Of a stretch of DNA of 19,900 nt, positions 8,982 through 15,189 are shown piece after piece (position 1 is the stretch's first letter; every line of letters starts with the position of its first letter). The notes under the pieces were generated by a model. The model saw only the letters and a list, made by a program, of their open reading frames with translations, was not told the origin of the DNA and did not search any database. The stretch is taken from positions 1 through 19,900 of the forward strand of contig JAEZQS010000312.1 in assembly GCA_023412995.1 (NCBI GenBank), read 5' to 3'. Made by a program: the position numbers and the translations under genes. This DNA is from Pseudomonadota bacterium. GTDB taxonomy: Bacteria; Pseudomonadota; Gammaproteobacteria; Xanthomonadales; Rhodanobacteraceae.

Positions 8982-9130
8982 CAACAGCGAGCACACCGAG
9001 CACACCGAGAAGGCTTACAGGAAGGGAAAAATCCGACTGATCCGTTACTCGCGACCCCGTCGGGCACAAGGTGCGCTCATGCCGGAGAAGGGCTTTTCGC
9101 TCCCTCGGTGTGCTCGGTGTGATCGGTGTT
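8982..9130. repeat. Inverted tandem-nonamer element (CACACCGAG)
   Basis: Two perfect copies of CACACCGAG (8992-9000, 9001-9009) plus a degenerate third (CAACAGCGAG, 8982-8991) face two perfect copies of the complement CTCGGTGTG (9104-9112, 9113-9121) plus a degenerate one (9122-9130). The arms pair over 18 bp perfectly and about 27 bp imperfectly, around a 94-bp non-coding spacer. It lies between the DUF488 stop and the ku start. This looks like a small non-autonomous mobile or repeated element; no transposase or terminal duplication was recognised. Confidence 0.7.
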
Positions 9131-9154
9131 TCAGGCTTCTGACCGCCCGAATCA

Positions 9155-9700
9155 TTACAGCAGCGACGGTTGGGCAGGGCCGTAGACCGGGGTGTCGTCG
9201 ATGAGGCGGGCGGGTTCGCGGAAGGCGTGCGGGGCGCTCTTGCCGGGTTCGAGGATGTGGCGGACGTCCCAGCCGTGCAGGACCAGGTCGTCGGCGAGCA
9301 TGGAGCGGTGGCACTGCCACCACAGGCGTTCGGCGCACATCAGCGCGGTCGGCCGCTCGCGCGCCTGCGCCCGTACCGCATCGAACGCTTCGTGGTACTC
9401 GGCGCTCGCCATGTGGTCGGCGTAGCCGCGGAAGGCGAGGTTGCGCCAGACGCCGTTGGGCGAGTCCGGCAGCGGGCGGCGGCGGCCGCCGAGCGCGGGA
9501 AGGTGCAGGTAATCGATGCCGGCGCCGCGCAGGCTGGTCGCCAGCGCTTCGCTGCCGAAATGCGGGTAGCGGCGCGAGCCGGGAAACCGGCGCACGTCGG
9601 CAAGGAGGCTGATGCCGAAGCCGTGCAGCAGGTCGATGAATTCCTCCGCGCTGCGGGTGGAGTGGCCGACGGTCCACATGACGGGGGTTTCCGCTTGCAT
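9155..9700 (-). CDS. DUF488 family protein
   Basis: A 181-residue soluble protein with the DUF488 signature. It has WTVGHSTR near the N-terminus (GHSTR at 12-16), then LLADVRRFPGSRRYPHF (33-48), an RGAGIDYLHLPALGG stretch, and the C-terminal CAERLWWQCHR motif (Cys122, Cys130, His131). The paired Cys/His residues are typical of the family and could bind metal or act as redox or catalytic residues; the biochemical function is unknown. ATG 9700 is chosen because GGAGAG lies just upstream and the family starts here; an in-frame ATG at 9766 would add 22 unconserved residues. The gene is 280 bp upstream of ku on the same strand, separated from it by the inverted-nonamer element, so it may or may not be co-transcribed with the NHEJ genes. 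Confidence 0.87.
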   Translation of the reverse strand: MQAETPVMWTVGHSTRSAEEFIDLLHGFGISLLADVRRFPGSRRYPHFGSEALATSLRGAGIDYLHLPALGGRRRPLPDSPNGVWRNLAFRGYADHMASAEYHEAFDAVRAQARERPTALMCAERLWWQCHRSMLADDLVLHGWDVRHILEPGKSAPHAFREPARLIDDTPVYGPAQPSLL

Positions 9701-9857
9701 GGCTCTCCGGTGCGGGTTCGGCGATGGCGTGATGCAGCCCTTTCGGCACGTGTCGGGCGCCCCCATCTGTCGCAGGGTAGGCGTGCAGCGGTAGCCGGCA
9801 GGCTGCCGCCGAGCATGGATCCACCGGCCTGAACGGCCGAACCACCGGGAGCCCTCG

Positions 9858-10061
9858 ATGCTGACCTTCGTCCTCTGGCTGCTGTTGCTGGTCTTCTGCT
9901 GGCCGGTCGCGCTGCTCGCGCTGGTGCTCTATCCCATCGTGTGGTTGCTGCTGCTGCCCTTCCGCCTGCTTGGCTTCGCGGTGGAAGGCGTGCTCGGCCT
10001 CGTGCGCGGCATCATCCTGCTGCCGGCGCGGATGCTCGGCATGCGACCGGCGACGCGATGA
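9858..10061 (+). CDS. Small hydrophobic membrane protein, 67 aa
   Basis: A 67-residue peptide dominated by Leu, Val and aromatic residues. A long hydrophobic stretch at about 3-34 is interrupted by prolines (CWPVALL, LYPIVWLLLLPF), and a second spans about 41-57, with a basic C-terminus (RMLGMRPATR). This predicts a hairpin or one to two membrane spans in the inner membrane. GGGAG lies upstream of ATG 9858. Its stop overlaps the start of the DUF924 gene by 4 nt (ATGA), so the two are translationally coupled. No family function is recognised. The antisense extension of the RES reading frame covers it on the other strand. Confidence 0.7.
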   Translation: MLTFVLWLLLLVFCWPVALLALVLYPIVWLLLLPFRLLGFAVEGVLGLVRGIILLPARMLGMRPATR

Positions 10062-11581
10062 GTGCCGCCGGCGGCGCTCGCGCCTTGCCGGACGATCCCC
10101 GCTGCCGCGATCTGCTCGCCTGCTGGTTCGGCGACGGCGACACCAATGCCGCCGTGATCGCTGCGCGCGCCGCCCAATGGTTCGGTGGCGGCCCGACCGT
10201 GGATGCGGAGATCCGGGAGCGATTCGCCCATAGCCACGCCGCGGCCGTCGCCGGTGCGCTCGAGAGCTGGCTGGCGCTGCCGCTCGGGCGGTTGGCGCTG
10301 GTGATCCTCGCCGACCAGGTGTCGCGGCACCTCTTCCGCGGCGATCCGCGCGCCTTCGCGCAGGATGCCCTGGCGCTGGGCTGGGCGACCGACGGGATCG
10401 CCGCCGGCATCGAGCGCGACCTGCGCGCGATCGAGCGCATGTTCCTCTACTTGCCGCTGGAGCACTCCGAATCGCTCGCCGACCAGCAGCGCTCGGTCGC
10501 GCTGTTCCGCAGCCTCGCCGCCAGCGTGGCGCCCGAAGAACGCGCCGCGTTCGACGGCTTCACGGAGTACGCCGAACGCCACCACGCCATCATCGCGCGG
10601 TTCGGCCGCTTCCCCCACCGCAACGCCATACTGGGACGATCCTCCACGCCAGAGGAGATCGCGTTCCTGCGCGAGCCGGGCTCCTCGTTCTGAGCCACCG
10701 GCGCGACCGGTGATCGCGAGCGGATCCGCACCGCCGCCAGAAGCCGCCGAACCGCTTTCCGCGCGCCAGGTCCCCGCCTTCGCCGGGACGCGGCACGGGG
10801 GGCAACGGCTGTCCGGGCGGGAGGCCTGGCCCGCAGGGCCCGGCGTCGGCATTCCCAGGTCCACCGGGTCGAACGCGAGCCGCTCGCTGCCGTGGCCAGT
10901 TTCCGCCACGACGTGCGTGCGTGCCACCTTGAGCCACCAGGTGTGCTGCTCGAGCGGCGTGGACTGGCGGAATGCCTTTGGTTCCAGCACCGCATGGCAG
11001 GCGCGATGGCGTGGATCGCGCACCGAACGGTAGCGGATGATCGCCACGCCCGCCGCGCGGGCCGCCTGCGCCAGCGCTTGCGTCGCGCGATAGCTGGCCG
11101 GGTCTTCCCACCGGGCGCGCACTGCCGCGAAGGGTGCGTCGGCCAGCGCGATGGCGCTGCCGCCGATACTGGCGCGGAAGGCGGTGTGCGGCACCGGCGG
11201 CAGGTCCGGCGTCGCCGGCGAATCGGCGAGGAAACGCAGGCGCCAGTAAGCGACTTCAGCCAGTGCGGTCTCGACCACGGCCGCGCCGTACCAGACGCCA
11301 GGGTCCCCCGGCGCGCGGAAGCGCGAACCGGCGGGTGGCGGCGCCGGGTAGCGGAACGGCGTCGCGAGGAGGTAGTGCAGGCGCGCTGCATCGGGCGGCA
11401 GCGGCGGCTTGCTGGCATCGAGCAGGTCTTCCAGCAACCGCTGCTCGGCCAGGGTATCGGCCAGGCGCATGGTGGAAGCGCGGTGCTGCGCCTCGACCAC
11501 GCGCCAGGGCTTGGCCGCAATGCGCCGCACGGCGGCGCGCAGCCGCGGCGGGTCGAAAACCGGCGTCGGTTCGGCGGTCAC
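9929..11581 (-). CDS. RES-domain NAD+-depleting toxin, read through without its normal stop
   Basis: Residues 1 to about 247 (down to about 10840) form a RES toxin: Arg87 (AGSRFRAP), Tyr98 (VWYGAA), Glu109 (ALAEVAYWR) and Ser186 (RYRSVRDP) are the family's characteristic residues. RES toxins such as MbcT and ParT degrade or modify NAD+ metabolism targets. The start is GTG 11581, the first possible start after an in-frame TGA; the ribosome site is weak, suggesting coupling to the antitoxin 37 nt upstream. Odd point: the usual length is about 230-250 aa, yet this frame has no stop until 9929 (550 codons). Residues 265-271 fall in a hairpin repeat (VPAKAG), and the rest is antisense to DUF924 and the 67-aa gene. 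I infer that the native stop was lost at the repeat; the last 250-300 codons are probably not a meaningful domain. Confidence 0.75.
   Translation of the reverse strand: MTAEPTPVFDPPRLRAAVRRIAAKPWRVVEAQHRASTMRLADTLAEQRLLEDLLDASKPPLPPDAARLHYLLATPFRYPAPPPAGSRFRAPGDPGVWYGAAVVETALAEVAYWRLRFLADSPATPDLPPVPHTAFRASIGGSAIALADAPFAAVRARWEDPASYRATQALAQAARAAGVAIIRYRSVRDPRHRACHAVLEPKAFRQSTPLEQHTWWLKVARTHVVAETGHGSERLAFDPVDLGMPTPGPAGQASRPDSRCPPCRVPAKAGTWRAESGSAASGGGADPLAITGRAGGSERGARLAQERDLLWRGGSSQYGVAVGEAAEPRDDGVVAFGVLREAVERGAFFGRHAGGEAAEQRDRALLVGERFGVLQRQVEEHALDRAQVALDAGGDPVGRPAQRQGILREGARIAAEEVPRHLVGEDHQRQPPERQRQPALERTGDGRGVAMGESLPDLRIHGRAATEPLGGARSDHGGIGVAVAEPAGEQIAAAGIVRQGASAAGGTHRVAGRMPSIRAGSRMMPRTRPSTPSTAKPSRRKGSSSNHTMG
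10058..10693 (+). CDS. DUF924 family protein
   Basis: A 211-aa soluble protein matching the DUF924 pattern: an N-terminal CWFGDGD with AAQWFGGGPTVDAEIRERF, the central LVILADQVSRHLFRGDPRAFAQD, then MFLYLPLEHSESLADQ, and the C-terminal FGRFPHRNAILGRSSTPEE. DUF924 proteins are all-helical, TPR-like and of unknown function. The start is the ATG overlapping the previous gene's TGA by 4 nt. The whole gene is overlapped on the opposite strand by an unusually extended RES-toxin reading frame, but the coding pattern here is clearly that of a real conserved family. Confidence 0.88.
   Translation: MSAAGGARALPDDPRCRDLLACWFGDGDTNAAVIAARAAQWFGGGPTVDAEIRERFAHSHAAAVAGALESWLALPLGRLALVILADQVSRHLFRGDPRAFAQDALALGWATDGIAAGIERDLRAIERMFLYLPLEHSESLADQQRSVALFRSLAASVAPEERAAFDGFTEYAERHHAIIARFGRFPHRNAILGRSSTPEEIAFLREPGSSF
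10770..10789. repeat. VPAKAG-type hairpin repeat
   Basis: The sequence GTCCCCGCCTTCGCCGGGAC forms an 8-bp stem with one C-C mismatch and a CTTC loop. Read on the minus strand it encodes V-P-A-K-A-G, the common spurious translation of a short interspersed palindrome found in Xanthomonadaceae. It lies downstream of DUF924 and inside the C-terminal extension of the RES frame, where it appears to mark the point at which the toxin's own 3' end was altered. Confidence 0.6.
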
Positions 11582-11618
11582 GGCTGCGTCAGCAATGCCG
11601 GCCGATCACTCAGCCTCG

Positions 11619-12011
11619 TCACAGCCGCGCCCGCGCGCTGTCGAGGTAGTGCAGCACGTGCACCAGGCCTTCGGCGCTGCGCAGGCGGTCGAGCGGCCGG
11701 CTGCCGCCAAACGCCGCATTGGCCGACGTGAGCCAGGTGCGCGCGGCGGCATCGTTGGAGCCGACGATCGCATCGAGGGAACGGAACACGCGGATCCACA
11801 AGGTCGCCAGCTCGCCGGCCTTGCTGGCCGGGTCGAGCGGCGCGCGCTCGCTTGCCGCGCGCGAAATGGTGGACGGACTGACGCCGATGATGTCGGCCAG
11901 CGTGCGCTGCGGCACGTCGAGGATCTCGGCGGCGCGCAGGGCCGCGCGGGTCAGCACGCGGGGACTGGCTTCGGCGTTCTCGTGGGCATGGCGCGCAGCG
12001 GATGCGGACAC
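11619..12011 (-). CDS. Xre/MbcA/ParS-type antitoxin
   Basis: A 130-residue antitoxin cognate to the downstream RES toxin. Residues about 23-52 form a Xre-like helix-turn-helix (LRAAEILDVPQRTLADIIGV followed by SPSTISR). Residues about 60-130 match the MbcA/ParS toxin-binding domain (ATLWIRVFRSLDAIVG, AARTWLTSANAAFGGSRPLD, GLVHVLHYLDSAR). In this family the C-terminal helices block the RES active site, and the HTH represses the operon. The start is GTG 12011, with GGGAG about 6 nt upstream; no in-frame ATG lies near it. Antitoxin first and toxin second is the standard order. A perfect inverted repeat directly upstream is a candidate operator. Confidence 0.92.
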   Translation of the reverse strand: MSASAARHAHENAEASPRVLTRAALRAAEILDVPQRTLADIIGVSPSTISRAASERAPLDPASKAGELATLWIRVFRSLDAIVGSNDAAARTWLTSANAAFGGSRPLDRLRSAEGLVHVLHYLDSARARL

Positions 12012-12033
12012 GGAGGCTCCCGGCAGGAACGGT

Positions 12034-12067
12034 CAGGTGCAATCATGCGCTATTTTCGTTGCACCTG
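12034..12067 (-). promoter_or_regulatory. Inverted repeat upstream of Xre-RES, candidate operator
   Basis: CAGGTGCAA (12034-12042) and its exact complement TTGCACCTG (12059-12067) flank a 16-nt spacer relatively rich in A/T. The right-hand half site lies inside the last codons of udgX, and the left-hand one is 22 nt before the antitoxin GTG. Antitoxins of this family bind inverted repeats at their own promoter, so autoregulation is plausible. It could alternatively be a weak udgX terminator hairpin, but there is no T-tract. No convincing -35/-10 pair was found. Confidence 0.45.
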
Positions 12068-12706
12068 CACGACCCGATCGCGCAGCAGCGACAGGTCGCG
12101 CACGAATTCCGCGTAGGCGCGGTGGCGCTCCTCGTCGCCGCGCTGGCGCAGCAGGAACGAGGGATGCACGGTCGCCAGCACGCGCCGGCCATCCTCCCGT
12201 TCCACCCAGCGCCCGCGCTCGCGCATCAGCCCGAAGCCGCGGCCGAGCATCGCCTGCGCCGCCATCGCACCGAGGCAGACGATGACGGCAGGATCGACAC
12301 GCGCGATCTCGGCATCCAGCCACGGCCGGCAGGCGGCCTGCTCCGCCGCATTGGCGCGCTTGTGCAGGCGCCGCTTGCCGCGCTGCTCGAACTTGAAGTG
12401 CTTGACCGCGTTGGTGACGTAGAGCGTCCCGCGATCGATGCCGAGTTCCTCCAGCGCGCGGTCGAACAGCTGCCCCGAAGGTCCCACGAACGGATGACCC
12501 GACAGGTCCTCCTGGTCCCCCGGCTGCTCACCGATCACCAGGATCCGCGCCGATTCCGGCCCCTCGCCGAACACCGTCTGGGTCGCCGGCGCCCACAGCG
12601 GGCACGCCCGGCAGTCACGCGCCTCGCGCCGCAGCGCGGCCAGGCTCCGCGTGGGCGCGGCCTTCTTCGTGGCGGTGGTTGCGATCGCGGCCCGTTCGTG
12701 CGTCAT
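12050..12706 (-). CDS. udgX: UdgX-type uracil-DNA binding/crosslinking protein
   Basis: A family-4-like uracil-DNA glycosylase relative that excises uracil and remains covalently attached to the DNA. The 218-aa protein has motif A GEQPGDQED (59-67), the UdgX-specific insertion loop ending KRRLHK with the probable covalent His115, and HPSFLLR (181-187). Cys32, Cys35, Cys126 and Cys144 have the spacing of a 4Fe-4S cluster (C-x2-C, then two Cys separated by 17 residues). The first 20 residues are a basic, Ala/Thr-rich leader. The ATG at 12706 has only a weak ribosome site, so the start is uncertain, although the conserved part begins near residue 21. It follows ligB on the same strand after 89 bp and ends 38 nt before the antitoxin gene. 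Confidence 0.92.
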   Translation of the reverse strand: MTHERAAIATTATKKAAPTRSLAALRREARDCRACPLWAPATQTVFGEGPESARILVIGEQPGDQEDLSGHPFVGPSGQLFDRALEELGIDRGTLYVTNAVKHFKFEQRGKRRLHKRANAAEQAACRPWLDAEIARVDPAVIVCLGAMAAQAMLGRGFGLMRERGRWVEREDGRRVLATVHPSFLLRQRGDEERHRAYAEFVRDLSLLRDRVVQVQRK

Positions 12707-12795
12707 CACGCAAAGGGTGCGCGCGGGAGATGAGCGGACGCAAAACGGTCGGCGCTCCGGAGAGGCCGCGGCGGCAGCACGTTCTGCGCGGAAGC

Positions 12796-14448
12796 TCAGA
12801 AGCCGGCAATGCCCGCGGCGTGCAGCTGCGCCACGAGGGCGCGCACTTCCCCATGCTGCATGAATGCGCGCATGCGCCGGGCCGCTGCCGCGGCAGCGTC
12901 GGTGCCTGCCATGCGCTCGAGAGTCGGCCAGTCGGGTGCGGATGCGGTGGACGGCAGGCCCAGCGCGCGGCACCAGGCGGTGAAGCTGCGCTGGTGCGCG
13001 GTGGCGAAGGCAGCGGCCAGATGGATGGCGCGTGCGCGCGGAATGCCGCGCGCCTGCAGGTCGGTCGCATCGAGATCGAGCCAGTCGAGCAGGCCCGTGA
13101 CGAGCCCGGCATCGACCAGGTCGCGCCAGGCGCCTTCGCCGATTCCGCCCAGTGCAAGCGCGTCGCGGCCGGAGAGCCAGGCGAGGCGGGCAATGAACTG
13201 CCCGACGCATCCCGTCGTCGGGTGCCAGCACGTCAGTGGGCCGTAGTCGGCCGGGTCGGGAGCGGCAACCGCGACGCGTCGGCTGGCGCGCCAGGCCACG
13301 CGCTCGACGCGCGGGATCGTGAGTCCCGCGAGCGCGATCTCCACCTGGTCGCCGGGGCGGACATCGAGGCTGCGCCAGCGCGCAAGCGAACCAAGCCCGA
13401 CGCGCCGGATCGTGCGGTCGTCCAGCGGCACCGGATCCAGTTGCAGCACCGGCGTGATGCGGCCGCTGCGACCAATGGTGAACTCCACCGCGACCACTTC
13501 GGCCAGCGCCACCGCCGGCGGGAATTTCCACGCCGCGGCCCAGTTGGGCGGCTGCGCGCGCCAGCGCGATGCATCCGGCCGCTGGCCTTGGCGCAGCACC
13601 ACGCCATCGGCGGCAAACGGCAGCGGCGAGCGGTACCAGCGGTCGCGCCACGCGGCGACGGCGTCCGCATCGCCCACGGCAAGGGTGAGGCCGGCGGCAT
13701 CGGCAAAGCCGAAGTCGCGCAGGCCCTGCAGGCGCGAGCGCATGTCGGGCGGACCGTCCGGCCAGTCCCACGCGAAGAAGCCGACATGGGCCGCCGTATC
13801 CGGATCGAGGCGATCCCGCGCGAGGGCCCCCGCGATGCGCGAGCGCGCGCCGGCACTGCCGTCCGTCGCCTGCACGTGATGGTCGAGACGCCAGTAGAGT
13901 TCGCCCTGCAGCACGACGCGCGCAGGCGCGTGCGGCAGGCGTTCCGGCACCGCGTCGACGGGGCGAAGGCGCACCGTCCAGTCCTCGCCGCGTGCGCCAT
14001 CGCCGCGGCTGGTCGCCTGCTGCAACACGCCATCGACGTACAGCAGCGTCACGGCGACGCCGTCCACCTTGGGTTGGAGCCAGAGGTCGCCCTTGTCGCG
14101 CGACGCGATCCACTGCGCGACCGCGGCGGCGTCGGGCAGCTTGGCGAGGCCGGTCTGCGGCACCGGCGGCACCGCGCGTCCGCCCGCACCGGCCAGTGGA
14201 TCCACGGGTGCGGCTGCCACGCCCGGGAAGCACGCGCGCCATTCCGCGGCTCGGGCACGCGCCTGGTCGTAAAGGCTGTCGTCCACCGGCGAAACGCCGT
14301 CGCGGTGATAGGCGAGATCCCACGCCGCCAGGCGTGCATCCAGCGCGCGCAGTTCCTCGCGGGCACGCGGCGCGTCCCACGCCGGGCAGGCGCTGGCCGT
14401 CGACGCGGCGACCAGCAGGAACAGGGCGACGGCAGGCAACGGGCGCAT
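12796..14448 (-). CDS. ligB: NAD+-dependent DNA ligase B (LigB)
   Basis: A 550-aa LigB, close to the 560 aa of the E. coli enzyme. It seals nicks using NAD+. The adenylated lysine is Lys127 in QPKVDG; motif III-like (VVLQGELYWRLDH), motif IV (LPFAADGVVLRQG) and motif V-like (AWKFPP) follow, then an OB-fold part (GRSGRITPVLQLDPV, LDVRPGDQVEI). A short HhH-like end (LALGGIGEGAWRDLVDAGLV) completes it. There is no BRCT domain, and the zinc-finger region is reduced, as in LigB and unlike LigA. Residues 1-20 are a typical Sec signal peptide followed by CPAWDAPRAREEL, the same unusual feature as in E. coli LigB, where the export question is open. The start is ATG 14448 with GGAGT upstream; an in-frame ATG at 14547 would add 33 residues in front of the signal-like segment. 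Confidence 0.93.
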   Translation of the reverse strand: MRPLPAVALFLLVAASTASACPAWDAPRAREELRALDARLAAWDLAYHRDGVSPVDDSLYDQARARAAEWRACFPGVAAAPVDPLAGAGGRAVPPVPQTGLAKLPDAAAVAQWIASRDKGDLWLQPKVDGVAVTLLYVDGVLQQATSRGDGARGEDWTVRLRPVDAVPERLPHAPARVVLQGELYWRLDHHVQATDGSAGARSRIAGALARDRLDPDTAAHVGFFAWDWPDGPPDMRSRLQGLRDFGFADAAGLTLAVGDADAVAAWRDRWYRSPLPFAADGVVLRQGQRPDASRWRAQPPNWAAAWKFPPAVALAEVVAVEFTIGRSGRITPVLQLDPVPLDDRTIRRVGLGSLARWRSLDVRPGDQVEIALAGLTIPRVERVAWRASRRVAVAAPDPADYGPLTCWHPTTGCVGQFIARLAWLSGRDALALGGIGEGAWRDLVDAGLVTGLLDWLDLDATDLQARGIPRARAIHLAAAFATAHQRSFTAWCRALGLPSTASAPDWPTLERMAGTDAAAAAARRMRAFMQHGEVRALVAQLHAAGIAGF

Positions 14449-14588
14449 CGCAGTGACTCCGGCAAAGGGGTGAACGCCACCCTGCCGCGCCGGTGCAGCT
14501 GCCTGCCAGCGGCAGCAATCGCGTCGCGCCGTAGGAAACCGCCGCATTCGTGGCTGCGCGGCGGCGCCGCACGCGGCACACTGCAGCC

Positions 14589-15182
14589 ATGGACGACAAA
14601 CCCTGGTCCGCCGCCTGCGAGCGCAACCGCGAATCGATCCTCGCCGTGCTGCGCGACGCGTTTGCCGATCGGCGCCACGTGCTGGAGATTGGCAGCGGCA
14701 CCGGGCAGCACGCCGTGCACTTCGCGGCCGCGATGCCGTGGCTCACGTGGCAGGCATCGGACCGCGCGGAAAACCTGCCCGGCATCCGCGCATGGCTGGC
14801 GCACGCGGCGCTTCCCAATACGCCGCCGCCTCTGGCACTGGACGTCACCGGCGCGTGGCCGGACACGCGCTTCGACGCCGTGTTCAGCGCCAACACGCTG
14901 CACATCATGGGCTGGGACGCGGTCGAGGCGCTGTTCCGCGCACTGCCCTCGGCCGCCACGCCGGACGCGCGGCTCGCAATCTACGGCCCCTTCCACGAAC
15001 ACGGGCAGCCGACCAGCGAAAGCAACGCCGCCTTCGACGCCTCGCTGCGCGCGCGTGCCTCGCACATGGGCGTGCGCGACCGCGAAGCGGTGGACGCGCT
15101 GGCCACGGCGGCGGGCTTCCACCGGCTCGCACGGGTCGACATGCCTGCCAACAACCGGCTGTTGCTGTGGCAGCGCCGATGA
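14589..15182 (+). CDS. DUF938 SAM-dependent methyltransferase-like protein
   Basis: A 197-residue class-I methyltransferase fold of the DUF938 family. The SAM-binding motif I is VLEIGSGTGQHAVHFA (31-46), an acidic residue in the next strand follows (WQASDRAEN), and FDAVFSANTLHIMGWD is the motif IV region. The C-terminal block YGPFHEHGQPTSESNAAFD is the family signature. The substrate is unknown. The ATG at 14589 begins the conserved sequence; the upstream region is a short GC-rich spacer shared with the divergent ligB gene. The PP-loop gene starts 8 nt downstream, so both are probably one transcript. Confidence 0.88.
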   Translation: MDDKPWSAACERNRESILAVLRDAFADRRHVLEIGSGTGQHAVHFAAAMPWLTWQASDRAENLPGIRAWLAHAALPNTPPPLALDVTGAWPDTRFDAVFSANTLHIMGWDAVEALFRALPSAATPDARLAIYGPFHEHGQPTSESNAAFDASLRARASHMGVRDREAVDALATAAGFHRLARVDMPANNRLLLWQRR

Positions 15183-15189
15183 AGGAACG

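Noticed and set aside
8982..9130. Possible CRISPR array from the repeated nonamers
   Set aside because: Units are contiguous 9-mers in inverted orientation with a single spacer and no cas genes; this is an inverted-repeat element.
12707..14959. N-terminal extension of udgX to a 969-codon frame
   Set aside because: The extension overlaps ligB in another frame and shows no domain; UdgX homology begins just after ATG 12706.
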